Notes: generated by a model from the letters alone, not told the origin. A stretch of DNA of 64,000 bases from Phascolarctobacterium_B sp045598345 (GCA_045598345.1 JAZLLX010000093.1:1-64000), one strand, 5' to 3'. Positions 1 to 7,765 are shown, numbered from the stretch's first letter. Program-made: numbers and translations.

Positions 1-99
1 ACGACATGGCTACGATCCGACTTAAAACCCCGCACACCCGAAACCTAATTATGTAATCACAGGAACTTTTTACCATAATTACTAATTACTCATTACTAA
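1..99. other. Non-coding end of window downstream of nrnA
   Basis: No gene can be supported here. In related gene strings truB often follows nrnA, but too little sequence is present to see it. A minus-strand ATG at 5-7 has no Shine-Dalgarno in front of it and only two codons remain, so it is not called. The part next to nrnA consists of heptanucleotide repeats, listed separately. No terminator hairpin is evident for the operon within these 99 bases. Confidence 0.6.
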
Positions 100-109
100 T
101 TACTCATTA
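75..109 (-). repeat. Heptanucleotide tandem repeat overlapping the nrnA stop
   Basis: Read on the minus strand, five successive 7-mers alternate TAATGAG, TAATTAG, TAATGAG, TAATTAG, TAATTAT. The nrnA stop codon TAA (102-100) is the first three bases of the second 7-mer, so the array starts inside the last codons of the gene and runs into the 3' flank. It contains several in-frame and out-of-frame stops. The style resembles the short tandemly repeated heptamers known from cyanobacteria and other bacteria; the function is unknown. Confidence 0.75.
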
Positions 110-1083
110 TCTTTATCTATCTTATCTTTAATAACTCCCAAAAAATCCCCAATCGCCTCTTGCAACGGCTTGTGAATCGTGCACCCTGCGGCCCGCTCAT
201 GCCCACCCCCGTTGAATAAAAGTGCAATCTTGGAAATGTCAATTTTCTTGGAACGCATGGAAAGACGGGTAATGTTTTCTTCCACTTCCTTAAAGAAAAC
301 CGCCACTTCCACACCCTCTATCCGCCGTGGATAAGTTACGAAGGAATCCGTATCTGCGGACTTTTGCTTTGCCGCATAGGTTTCCCTGTCCACCCACATA
401 TAGGCAAGCCGTCCGTCCAAATCAAAAGTCATGGTGTTCAAGGCCTTGGTCAAAAGCCAAAGCGTATCCTTATCCATCACATCCATGGCCTCGTCAATCT
501 TGTGCGGCTCCGCCCCTGCCTTCATCAGATCCGCCCCCGCATACATGGTTTCCGGCCTCGTACAAGAAAAAGCAAAAGACCCGGAGTCCGTGTAAATGCC
601 CGTGAACAAGTAATCCGCCGCCTGCTTGTCCAAGTCCCAACGCATTTCCTTCACCAACTGGCTGATAATCTCCGCCGTGGCCGCCGCATGTCCGTCCAAA
701 TAAGTGAAATCAACAAAACCCTCATTGGAAATATGGTGGTCAATATTAAGGTATTTGTCCGCCAACACCTTTTCCTTTACTCTGCCGATGCGGTTCATAG
801 TACTGCAATCCAAAATGCAGAGCAAATCAAAATGCAAGGGTTCCGTAATCCCGTCCAAATCAGTTTCAGTTTTGATTGTTTTAATCTCCGGCAAAAATTT
901 AAAGCCCTTAATGATGTCATCCACAAAGATTGTTACCTCTTTGCCGTACGCTCTCAGCACCCTTGCCAAAGCCAGGGAACTGCCGATTGCATCACCATCA
1001 GGGCTCATATGGATGGCCATCGCAATACGCTTGGCATCCAACAAAATCTTGCCAGTTTCTTTCAAATCCAGCAGTTTTTTCAT
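100..1083 (-). CDS. nrnA: DHH-family bifunctional oligoribonuclease/pAp phosphatase
   Basis: A 327-residue cytoplasmic enzyme of the DHH/DHHA1 family. NrnA members degrade 2-5 nt RNAs and dephosphorylate 3'-phosphoadenosine 5'-phosphate using Mn ions. Visible motifs are H25 with DGDAIGS (29-35), LDCS with D92, the signature DHH at 115-117, YTDSGSF with D166, and the DHHA1 substrate loop GGGHERAAG (292-300). Length and motif order match the Firmicutes enzymes. The ATG at 1083-1081 overlaps the rbfA stop as ATGA, so translation is probably coupled to rbfA; a purine-rich AGAGAG precedes it. It is the last gene of the operon visible in the window. The last codons lie in a heptamer repeat, so the extreme C-terminus may vary. 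The family assignment is secure; exact substrate preference is inferred. Confidence 0.93.
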   Translation of the reverse strand: MKKLLDLKETGKILLDAKRIAMAIHMSPDGDAIGSSLALARVLRAYGKEVTIFVDDIIKGFKFLPEIKTIKTETDLDGITEPLHFDLLCILDCSTMNRIGRVKEKVLADKYLNIDHHISNEGFVDFTYLDGHAAATAEIISQLVKEMRWDLDKQAADYLFTGIYTDSGSFAFSCTRPETMYAGADLMKAGAEPHKIDEAMDVMDKDTLWLLTKALNTMTFDLDGRLAYMWVDRETYAAKQKSADTDSFVTYPRRIEGVEVAVFFKEVEENITRLSMRSKKIDISKIALLFNGGGHERAAGCTIHKPLQEAIGDFLGVIKDKIDKDNE

Positions 1084-1430
1084 TTTTCTTCTCTCTTAAT
1101 TTTCGCTAAAAGGTCTTCAATATGGGCCGCATAAACCGCAGAGGTGTCCTCCACAAAATGCAGTTCCGGCGTATGGCGGAGCCGTACCCGTTCCGCAATT
1201 TCCGAACGGAAGAAACCTACCGATTTGTTCAACGCCTCCCAAGTTTCCTTATGCCCTTCCTCCGGCCCATATAAACTTACAAAAATCTTGGCATAACTTA
1301 AGTCCTTGGAAACCTCCACCCCCGTCACCGTAATATCGTGAATCTTCGGGTTCTTCACATCAAACAGAAGCATTTTACTGATCTCCTGCTGGATGGCCTC
1401 CTGAACTTTTTCCACACGCATCTTACCCAT
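1080..1430 (-). CDS. rbfA: 30S ribosome-binding factor RbfA
   Basis: A 116-residue KH-fold protein that binds immature 30S subunits during 16S rRNA 5'-end maturation and cold adaptation. The N-terminal helix region (RVEKVQEAIQQEISKML), the central VTGVEVSKDLSYAKIFVS strand and the C-terminal RLRHTPELHFVEDTS segment are typical of the family, and the length is normal. The chosen ATG at 1430-1428 has AGGAG just upstream. That Shine-Dalgarno includes the last base of the infB stop TAG, so reinitiation after infB is likely. A second ATG at codon 4 is possible but further from the ribosome site. The end overlaps nrnA by four bases. The gene sits between infB and nrnA, its standard position in Firmicutes. 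Confidence 0.95.
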   Translation of the reverse strand: MGKMRVEKVQEAIQQEISKMLLFDVKNPKIHDITVTGVEVSKDLSYAKIFVSLYGPEEGHKETWEALNKSVGFFRSEIAERVRLRHTPELHFVEDTSAVYAAHIEDLLAKIKREEK

Positions 1431-1439
1431 CTTGGGCTC

Positions 1440-4283
1440 CTATTCTACAGAAATCTCCTCCATATTGAAGATTTCCAACTGGTCATTTTCACGGATATCT
1501 ACAAACTTTTCCAAAGTAAGGCCACATTCAAAGCCCTGTTGCACTTCCTTCACATCATCTTTGAAACGGCGCAAGGACTCAATTTCCCCTTCGTGAACAA
1601 CAATGCCGTCACGCACAACACGCACCTTGCTGGAGCGGGTAACCTTACCTTCCAAAACATAACAGCCCGCAATAACCAATTTGCTGATGCGGATAATTTG
1701 ACGGACTTCAACCCGGCCTTGGATAACTTCTTTGAACTTGGGCGCCAGCATACCTTTGATGGCCGCCTCCACATCTTCCAAAGCGTCATAAATTACCCGG
1801 TACATCCGCATATCAACTTTTTCAGATTCCGCCGCCTTACGGGCATTGGCATCAGGCCTTACATTAAAACCGATTACAAGTGCGTTGGCCGCACTGGCAA
1901 GCATAATATCGGACTCCGTAATTGCTCCAACGCCGGAATGTACCACAACTACTTTAACTTCATCATTCTTAATCTTTTCCAAAGATTGCTTCAGCGCCTC
2001 AACACTGCCCTGCACATCCGCCTTCACAACGATATTTAAGTCCTTGATTTCCCCTTCCTGAATTCTCTGGAACAGGTCATCCAAACTTACCTTGCCCGCC
2101 GTCTTTAATTCATTCTCACGTTGTTTGGCAATACGTTTTTCTGCAACAATACGGGCAATTCTTTCGTCCGTGGCATCCATCACATCCCCGGCCTGCGGAA
2201 CATCGTTCAAGCCCAACACCTCAACCGGAGTGGAAGGCAAGGCCTGGGTGACCTTTTCCCCACGGTCATTCACCATTGCCCGCACCTTGCCGTAGCAAGT
2301 GCCCGCAATAATGCTGTCGCCAATATTTAAAGTTCCCCGTTGCACCAATACGGTTGCCACAGGGCCCCTGCCCTTATCCAGCTGGGCTTCTATAATTGTA
2401 CCCTTGGCGGGCAAATCCGGGTTTGCTTTCAAATCACCCATATCTGCCACCAACTGAATCATTTCCAGCAAATCGGAAATGCCCGTCTTCTGATAAGCGC
2501 TGACCGGCACCATAATTGTGTCGCCGCCCCAATCCTCAGGAACCAACTCATGCTCTGCCAACTGCTGTTTGACATGGTCAGGATTTGCTTCCTGTTTGTC
2601 CATCTTGTTAATGGCCACAATAATGGGGACCTTTGCCGCCTTGGCATGGTTGATTGCTTCAATGGTTTGCGGCATAACCCCGTCATCCGCCGCCACCACC
2701 AGCACGGCCACGTCCGTTACCTGGGCGCCCCTTGCACGCATAGCCGTAAAGGCCTCATGCCCCGGAGTATCCAAAAAGACAATGGTCTTGTTATTGTAGT
2801 TAACTTTGTACGCGCCAATCCTTTGGGTAATGCCGCCCGCTTCCCGTGCGGTTACATTGGTCTTGCGGATAGCATCCAGCAAACTGGTCTTGCCGTGGTC
2901 AACATGACCCATAACCGTAACCACCGGCGGACGGGGCATCCTCAACGCAGGATCATCTTCAACCTCCGGCACCTCTGTCAAATCAATCTGCGGCGCCTCC
3001 GACAGAACCTCGCACCCGAACTCATCACCAATTAAAACAGCCGTATCAAAATCAATCTCCTGATTAATAGTGACCATCATTCCCAAAAGGAACAATTTTT
3101 TAATAACTTCAGCCACCTCACGCTTAATCATCTGGCTGAAGGTCTTAACACTGATGGACTGGCCCACCTTAACGCTGGTCGGCCTTACCACTTCCTTAAC
3201 CGGCTGTTGCTTTTTAGGCCTGTCCGGGAACATCTCGTGTCCCTTGCTGCGATTAGGCCTTGATTCCTTTGTGGCATAACTGCCGGCGAATTTCTTATCC
3301 TTGTAATTCTTGTTATTGGCGCGGTTACGTTCCCGGTCACGGTCACTACGCTCCCGCTCGCTGATAAATGTATGCTCAACGACTTTCTTGTCGTTCTTTT
3401 CAACATTAAACTTGTTGGGACGGTTCTTGTCAAAATTCGGTTTCTGTCCCAAGGGCTTGCCCCCATCCCTGTTAAAGGGTTTCTGCCCTGCATTATTTCT
3501 GTTATCCCTGTTACGGTTGTCGTTCCTGTTATCCCTGTTGTTGTTGCGGTTGTTATCCCGGTTATTTGCCCGATTGTCCCGGTTCCCATCCCTGTTAAAA
3601 TCTCTGTTGTTATTGTTCCTGTTATTTCTGTCGTTTCTGTCATTTCTATCGTTCCTGTCGTTCTTGTCGTTTCTGTTATTCCTATTGTTTCTGTCGTTTC
3701 TGCGTTCATTATTGTTGCCCTGACCCTGGGGCCTGTTGTTCTGCCCCTGGGGACGGTTCTGTTGCTTTTGTCCGTTCTGATTATTTTGACCGTTTTGCCT
3801 GTTCTGCTGACCCTGCTGCCTGTTCTGTCCCTGATTCTGTTTATTCTGTCCCTCGCGGTGTTGGTCTTTGGGTTTTTGTTGTTCAGCCGGTTTCTGCTGT
3901 CCGCTATTCTTCACCTGCTCAACAGGTTTTTGTTGTTGGGGAACCTTCGGTTGCTCAACTTTTTTAGGTTCTTCAACCTTCTTCTCCACTTCCTTCGGCT
4001 TTGCCTCTTCCTGTTTCTGTTTGGATTGTTCAACCCTTTTGGTTTCTTCTGCTTGCTTCTCTTCAGGATGTGCTTTCCTCACCAAAGTGAACACAGGTTT
4101 AGAAACAGAAGTAGGGCTTTGCACCGAACCCGATGCAAAAGCCCTTTTAATTATCTCCACTTCCTTATCTTCCAAAGCGCTGAAATTAGTTTTGCTAATC
4201 TTTTGCTTTGCAAGAACGTCAATCACTTCATTAGAGGTCCTGCCAAGCTCTTTAGCAATCTCATATAATCTTTTTTTTGCCAT
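1440..4283 (-). CDS. infB: Translation initiation factor IF-2
   Basis: A 947-residue GTPase that places initiator fMet-tRNA on the 30S subunit and promotes subunit joining. Visible regions in order: an IF2_N helical domain (1-50); a K/E/Q-rich segment (60-140); an N/Q/R/D-rich low-complexity linker (about 145-290); a second IF2_N-like domain around 365-425; the G domain with GHVDHGKT (about 458-465), GGITQ, DTPGH (about 504-508), NKMD (about 558-561) and SAY; then the beta-barrel domain II and the C-terminal tRNA-binding part. The start has a near-perfect Shine-Dalgarno, GGAGGTGAT, at a short distance. The stop is TAG, nine bases before rbfA. The linker composition is unusual: IF-2 linkers are normally rich in A, P, K and E. 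An upstream neighbour carries a copy of the N-terminal domain. Confidence 0.97.
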   Translation of the reverse strand: MAKKRLYEIAKELGRTSNEVIDVLAKQKISKTNFSALEDKEVEIIKRAFASGSVQSPTSVSKPVFTLVRKAHPEEKQAEETKRVEQSKQKQEEAKPKEVEKKVEEPKKVEQPKVPQQQKPVEQVKNSGQQKPAEQQKPKDQHREGQNKQNQGQNRQQGQQNRQNGQNNQNGQKQQNRPQGQNNRPQGQGNNNERRNDRNNRNNRNDKNDRNDRNDRNDRNNRNNNNRDFNRDGNRDNRANNRDNNRNNNRDNRNDNRNRDNRNNAGQKPFNRDGGKPLGQKPNFDKNRPNKFNVEKNDKKVVEHTFISERERSDRDRERNRANNKNYKDKKFAGSYATKESRPNRSKGHEMFPDRPKKQQPVKEVVRPTSVKVGQSISVKTFSQMIKREVAEVIKKLFLLGMMVTINQEIDFDTAVLIGDEFGCEVLSEAPQIDLTEVPEVEDDPALRMPRPPVVTVMGHVDHGKTSLLDAIRKTNVTAREAGGITQRIGAYKVNYNNKTIVFLDTPGHEAFTAMRARGAQVTDVAVLVVAADDGVMPQTIEAINHAKAAKVPIIVAINKMDKQEANPDHVKQQLAEHELVPEDWGGDTIMVPVSAYQKTGISDLLEMIQLVADMGDLKANPDLPAKGTIIEAQLDKGRGPVATVLVQRGTLNIGDSIIAGTCYGKVRAMVNDRGEKVTQALPSTPVEVLGLNDVPQAGDVMDATDERIARIVAEKRIAKQRENELKTAGKVSLDDLFQRIQEGEIKDLNIVVKADVQGSVEALKQSLEKIKNDEVKVVVVHSGVGAITESDIMLASAANALVIGFNVRPDANARKAAESEKVDMRMYRVIYDALEDVEAAIKGMLAPKFKEVIQGRVEVRQIIRISKLVIAGCYVLEGKVTRSSKVRVVRDGIVVHEGEIESLRRFKDDVKEVQQGFECGLTLEKFVDIRENDQLEIFNMEEISVE
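3415..3850 (-). repeat. N/Q/R/D-rich low-complexity tract in infB
   Basis: This stretch encodes IF-2 residues of about 145-290. It starts as QN-rich (GQNRQQGQQNRQNG) and turns into RND/RNN/NRD short repeats (for example NDRNDRNDRND). The DNA shows near-tandem 9-mers of the type tcgtttctg and tcgttcctg. The tract is in frame and inside an otherwise standard IF-2, so it is an expanded disordered linker. Its copy number is likely to vary between strains (inference from the slippage-prone DNA). Confidence 0.8.
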
Positions 4284-4313
4284 AGCATCACCTCCAGTTA
4301 GTTATGACTGAAA

Positions 4314-4823
4314 TTATTTCTTTGTTGCTTTCTTAACAACCTTTTTTGCAACCGCTTTCTTAGCGGGAGCGGCTTTCTTTGCTACTGCCTTCTTTGCAGG
4401 AGCGGCTTTCTTTGCTACTGCCTTTTTAGCGGGAACGGCCTTCTTTGCTACTGCCTTCTTTGCAGGAGCGGCTTTCTTTGCTACTGCCTTTTTAGCGGGA
4501 GCGGTCTTCTTTGCTACTGCCTTTTTAGCGGGAGCGGCCTTCTTTGCTACTGCCTTCTTAGCGGGAACGGTCTTCTTTACTTCTGCCTTCTTAGCGGGAG
4601 CGGCTTTCTTTGCTTCTGCCTTCTTAGCGGGAGCGGCCTTCTTTGCTGCTACTTTCTTAGGAGCAACAACTTCCACCACTTTCAATTTTTTAACCTTTGC
4701 AACTTCAGCATCAGTCAAAGTAGCCACTGCACTCTTGTTGATACCGGCCTTTTTCATTGCAACAACAAGTGATGCGGATTTTACGCCCATTTCTTTGGCA
4801 ACATCATAAACACGTTTTGCCAT
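4314..4823 (-). CDS. IF2_N-domain protein with histone H1-like PAKKA repeats
   Basis: A 169-residue, very basic small protein. Residues 1-47 (MAKRVYDVAKEMGVKSASLV...) align without difficulty to the first 50 residues of the neighbouring IF-2 (MAKKRLYEIAKELGRTSNEV...), so this is an IF2_N-type helical domain. Residues 64-162 are nine perfect-length 11-residue units of the type APAKKAVAKKA, ending VKKATKK. Such tails resemble bacterial histone H1-like proteins, which bind nucleic acid through lysines. A strong GGAGGAG precedes the ATG (4823-4821). It lies between ylxQ and infB, with gaps of 24 and 30 bases, so it is co-transcribed with translation genes. Binding to rRNA, ribosomes or DNA is inferred. 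The function is not known to me, and I do not recognise a gene name. Confidence 0.85.
   Translation of the reverse strand: MAKRVYDVAKEMGVKSASLVVAMKKAGINKSAVATLTDAEVAKVKKLKVVEVVAPKKVAAKKAAPAKKAEAKKAAPAKKAEVKKTVPAKKAVAKKAAPAKKAVAKKTAPAKKAVAKKAAPAKKAVAKKAVPAKKAVAKKAAPAKKAVAKKAAPAKKAVAKKVVKKATKK
4338..4634 (-). repeat. Nine 33-bp tandem repeats encoding the PAKKA tail
   Basis: Nine consecutive 33-bp units (297 bp), each coding one (A/V)PAKKA(V/E)(A/V)KK(A/T/V) unit. The units differ mostly by single substitutions; the first two carry E in place of V (KKAEA, KKAEV). The 33-bp period is a multiple of three, so unit gain or loss would change tail length without a frameshift. Confidence 0.92.
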
Positions 4824-4847
4824 TTTTTTCTCCTCCTGTTTAAAAAA

Positions 4848-5153
4848 TTAAATTATGCTACCCAGCATATTATAAAAATTAACATCCAAGACGGCCACGC
4901 TAACACGTTTTGCCCTGCCTATAGCAGAACCCATTTGGCCTGCAGTTAAAATTTCTTTAACCTCCACACCATTGGTTTCCGCCAAGTGATGTAATTCCCT
5001 TTTGGTGTTCGGTGCCGCATCCTCCGCAATGATCAGAAGCCGCACCTTGTGGTTTTTCAAAGCAGAACGCACCGCCACATCCCCCGATGCCAACTTGCCT
5101 GCCTTTTGTGCAAGTCCTAATGCAAACTGCACCCTGCTGATTTTATCATTCAT
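4848..5153 (-). CDS. ylxQ: L7Ae/L30e-family RNA-binding protein YlxQ
   Basis: A 101-residue protein of the L7Ae/L30e/S12e/Gadd45 fold. These bind kink-turn or similar RNA; Firmicutes YlxQ is a ribosome-associated protein of unclear role. Family features are RVQFALGLAQKAGKLASGDVAVRSAL near the N-terminus, the LLIIAEDAAPNTKREL strand-helix, and the GSAIGRAKRVSVAVLDVNF segment that follows a variable loop. The ATG (5153-5151) overlaps the nusA stop as ATGA, with AAGGA inside the nusA 3' end as ribosome site. Normally ylxR lies between nusA and ylxQ; here there is no room for it. Confidence 0.9.
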   Translation of the reverse strand: MNDKISRVQFALGLAQKAGKLASGDVAVRSALKNHKVRLLIIAEDAAPNTKRELHHLAETNGVEVKEILTAGQMGSAIGRAKRVSVAVLDVNFYNMLGSII

Positions 5154-6310
5154 TCGTCCTTGGTTTCCGTCTGTGCTTCAACAACCTGATTTTCCGGCAT
5201 TGTTTCTGTCTGTGTTTCAACAACTTGTTCCTCAGGCGCTGTTTCCGCAACCTCGGACTTCTCTTCTTCCGCCGCCTGCTCTGCCACCTGGCTCTCGCTC
5301 TTGATATCTATCTTCCAATTTGTCAGCTTTGCCGCCAGCCGGGCATTCTGCCCTTCCTTGCCAATAGCTAAGGATAACTGATAGTCCGGCACAACCACCT
5401 TGCAAATTTTTTCCTCTACATTAGCATTCGCAGACACAACCTTGGACGGACTCAAAGCATTCGCCACATATTCCGCCGGGTTTTCACTGTACTGCACCAC
5501 ATCAATCTTTTCGCCACATAATTCATTGACAATGTTCTGAATACGCCCCCCACGGGAACCGACACAAGCGCCCACCGCATCCACATCCTTGTCTGCAGAA
5601 TATACGGAAATCTTACTGCGGCTGCCCGGCTCACGGGCAACTGATTTCAGTTCCACAACACCGTCTGCAATCTCCGGCACTTCCTCTTCCAACAATCTTT
5701 TCAAAAGACCGGGATGGGTTCTGGAAACAATTACCTGGGGACCTAACTTTGTACGCCGCACATCAAGTATATAGACCTTCTTGCGGCTGTGCACATCATA
5801 TTTTTCACCGGGAATTTGCTCGCTACGCAAAAGCACCGCATCAACCTTTCCCAAGTCCAAATACACATTACCATTTTCCGTCCGTTGCACAAAACCGATA
5901 ACCACATTGCTCTGTCTTTCACGGAAATAATCATTCACATGATTCTGCTCCGCCTCACGCAAACGCTGGGTCAAAATTTGCTTTGCAGTCAAGGCCGCTA
6001 TACGTCCAATCTCGTTGCTGAAAACAGGACGCTCAATAACATCATCCGGCATAAAATCCGGGCTGCTCTTGCGTGCCTCTTCCAAAGAAATTTCCCCGCC
6101 CTTTGGATTCGCTTCCACAACTTTAAAAGCGGCAAACAACTGAATTTCCCCTGTTTCCCTGTTCATCTCCACACGGATATTCTCGTTGTCGCCAAACTTT
6201 TTCTTTAAGCCCGACTTCAGTGCATCCTCAATCGCTGAGTAAATTTGCTCAGCATCTATGCCTTTTTCTTTAGTTAAATCTTCAACTGCCTGAACGAATT
6301 CTTTATTCAA
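5150..6310 (-). CDS. nusA: Transcription termination/antitermination factor NusA
   Basis: A 386-residue RNA polymerase-binding factor that modulates pausing, termination and rRNA antitermination. Order of parts: the N-terminal RNAP-binding domain (1 to about 130), an S1 domain (about 135-200, with VVIGFVQRTENGNVYLDLG), KH1 with VGSRGGRI (about 249-256), KH2 with AIGKEGQNARLA (about 313-324), and an acidic E/Q/T-rich tail (about 340-386). The start is TTG at 6310-6308. It gives the family-typical MNKEFVQAVEDLTKEKG, and an AGAGG lies about ten bases upstream, so I keep it over any internal start. The acidic tail ends with a duplicated 13-residue unit. It is the first gene of the operon here; rimP, its usual upstream partner, is missing. 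Confidence 0.95.
   Translation of the reverse strand: MNKEFVQAVEDLTKEKGIDAEQIYSAIEDALKSGLKKKFGDNENIRVEMNRETGEIQLFAAFKVVEANPKGGEISLEEARKSSPDFMPDDVIERPVFSNEIGRIAALTAKQILTQRLREAEQNHVNDYFRERQSNVVIGFVQRTENGNVYLDLGKVDAVLLRSEQIPGEKYDVHSRKKVYILDVRRTKLGPQVIVSRTHPGLLKRLLEEEVPEIADGVVELKSVAREPGSRSKISVYSADKDVDAVGACVGSRGGRIQNIVNELCGEKIDVVQYSENPAEYVANALSPSKVVSANANVEEKICKVVVPDYQLSLAIGKEGQNARLAAKLTNWKIDIKSESQVAEQAAEEEKSEVAETAPEEQVVETQTETMPENQVVEAQTETKDE
5163..5240 (-). repeat. Two 39-bp direct repeats in the nusA acidic tail
   Basis: Positions 5163-5201 and 5202-5240 are adjacent 39-bp copies with a few substitutions. They encode (A)PEEQVVETQTETM and PENQVVEAQTETK. The duplication is in frame and lies in the disordered acidic C-terminus, beyond the KH domains. 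Confidence 0.85.
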
Positions 6311-6342
6311 CTTTATTAACCTCTTTTATAAAAACTTTTTTG

Positions 6343-6371
6343 ATTATATCACACAATATGAAAAAACACAA
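6343..6371 (-). promoter_or_regulatory. Extended -10 promoter candidate for the nusA operon
   Basis: On the minus strand a perfect TGATATAAT (TGnTATAAT extended -10) has its hexamer at 6348-6343. Seventeen bases further upstream lies TTGTGT at 6371-6366, a weak -35 (TTG conserved). Transcription would start near 6336, leaving a 5' leader of about 26 nt that carries the AGAGG ribosome site before the TTG start. It falls in the 81-base gap between rlmD and nusA, where I see no terminator, so read-through from rlmD is also possible. Confidence 0.6.
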
Positions 6372-6391
6372 TAGGTACTGACAAAAAATTT

Positions 6392-7750
6392 TTACAAGCA
6401 GTACATTTTGTGTGTCAGGGCAACCACTGTTTCCACATGATTTGTGTGGGGGAACATATCCACCGGCTGCACGGTTTCAATCTCATAGTCATTGCAGAGA
6501 ACGGCCAAATCCCTTGCCAATGTGGCAGGATTGCAACTTACATAAATCACCCGTTGGGGAGCGGCGGACATCACCGTACGCAACACTCTTTCCTCGCATC
6601 CCGCCCGGGGCGGGTCAACCACAATTACATTTGGTTTCACCCCGCTGCCCAACATTTGCGGCAACTGAATCGCCCCGTCACCGCACACAAATACTGCATT
6701 GACAAAATTATTCAGTTTGGCGTTTTCCTTGGCATTGGCAATGGCCTGTTGCACAATCTCAATACCCAGCACCTGCCTTGCTTCCTTCGCCAGGTAGAGG
6801 GCAATGGTGCCGGTTCCGCAATATACATCCACTACTTTTTCTTTTTTAGTGAGATGGGCAAACTGCTTTACCAAATCATAGAGTACCGCCGCCTGCTTTG
6901 TATTCACCTGGAAAAATGACTCAGGACTGATGTTGAATTTTAAGCCGTTTAACTCCTGTTGGATTTTCTCCGTTCCAAAAAGCAATTTGCTTTCTTTGCC
7001 CAAAATAATATTGGTGTTCGCCTTATTCACATTGACAAACAATGATTTGAAATCAGGCACCATTTTCTGCAAAATGTCCACCAGTTCATCTCTGTAAGGC
7101 AGTTTGTCACCATTGATAACCAGCACCACCATCACATCTTTGCCGGTCACACGGGCCATCACATGACGGATTAAGCCCCTTTGCAGTTTCTCATTATAGG
7201 CGCTGACCTGATAAAGTTTCATCCATAACCGCACCGCCGCCAACACCTGATTGTTCCCTTCTTCCTGAATAATACATTCCTTGGCATCCACCACCCCATG
7301 CGTCTTCACGGCATAACAGCCAATCTCTAAAGTACCGTGTTCATCACTCACCGGGAACTGCATTTTATTACGGTAATACCAAGGGTCTTGCATACCAATC
7401 ACGGGTTGCACTTCACACTGCAAATGACCTATGCGGAGCAAGGCATCTTCCACCTGCTGGCGTTTCATTTTCAGTTGTGCCTCATAAGACAGGTGTTGCA
7501 ACTGGCAACCGCCGCACCTGTCAAAATACTTGCAGCGTGGCTCAACTCGGTCAGGGCTTTGGTTAATTATTTTTATGAGAGATGCCACCGCATAATTTTT
7601 CTTGACCATAGTGATGCGTGCTAAAACATCTTCACCCGGCAATGCGTTCGCAACAAAAACAGTGAGCGGAGCATGTGCCACCCCCTCACCATTGCTCCCA
7701 AGATTATCAATATGCAATTCTCTTTCTTCATTCACAAATACATTTTCCAT
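6392..7750 (-). CDS. rlmD: 23S rRNA (uracil-C5)-methyltransferase, RlmD/RlmCD type
   Basis: SAM-dependent RNA m5U methyltransferase of the TrmA/RlmD family. Residue numbers here count from a possible TTG at 7768; subtract six for the ATG at 7750-7748 that I prefer. A TRAM RNA-binding domain (about 8-65) comes first. The iron-sulphur cysteines follow as C79-x5-C85-x2-C88 and C165. The SAM-binding motif is VDVYCGTGTIAL (about 313-324), then DPPRAGC (385-391), the catalytic nucleophile in SCNP (C412) and the MFPHTNHVE end motif with its catalytic glutamate. All key residues are present. Family members methylate U1939 (RlmD), or both U747 and U1939 in Firmicutes (RlmCD); the sequence alone does not decide. 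No Shine-Dalgarno precedes the ATG. An extended -10 element lies directly in front of it. Confidence 0.92.
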   Translation of the reverse strand: MENVFVNEERELHIDNLGSNGEGVAHAPLTVFVANALPGEDVLARITMVKKNYAVASLIKIINQSPDRVEPRCKYFDRCGGCQLQHLSYEAQLKMKRQQVEDALLRIGHLQCEVQPVIGMQDPWYYRNKMQFPVSDEHGTLEIGCYAVKTHGVVDAKECIIQEEGNNQVLAAVRLWMKLYQVSAYNEKLQRGLIRHVMARVTGKDVMVVLVINGDKLPYRDELVDILQKMVPDFKSLFVNVNKANTNIILGKESKLLFGTEKIQQELNGLKFNISPESFFQVNTKQAAVLYDLVKQFAHLTKKEKVVDVYCGTGTIALYLAKEARQVLGIEIVQQAIANAKENAKLNNFVNAVFVCGDGAIQLPQMLGSGVKPNVIVVDPPRAGCEERVLRTVMSAAPQRVIYVSCNPATLARDLAVLCNDYEIETVQPVDMFPHTNHVETVVALTHKMYCL

Positions 7751-7756
7751 ATTTAT

Positions 7757-7765
7757 ATTATAGCA
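7757..7765 (-). promoter_or_regulatory. Extended -10 element directly upstream of the rlmD ATG
   Basis: The minus strand reads TGCTATAAT with the hexamer at 7762-7757. The A of the preferred rlmD ATG (7750) is the seventh base after the hexamer, just where transcription would begin. No good -35 is seen at 16-18 bp. This supports either a leaderless rlmD mRNA or a chance match in AT-rich sequence. Confidence 0.5.

Noticed and set aside
1..60. Start of a further gene at the minus-strand ATG 5-7, or an RNA gene fragment
   Set aside because: No Shine-Dalgarno, only two codons, and no recognisable RNA fold in the available bases.
364..4311. Plus-strand frames opposite nrnA, rbfA and infB
   Set aside because: The minus-strand genes there have complete, recognised domains; the plus frames are shadows.
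4338..4634. CRISPR-like array (regular 33-bp repeats)
   Set aside because: Units are directly adjacent without spacers and code for an in-frame PAKKA tail.
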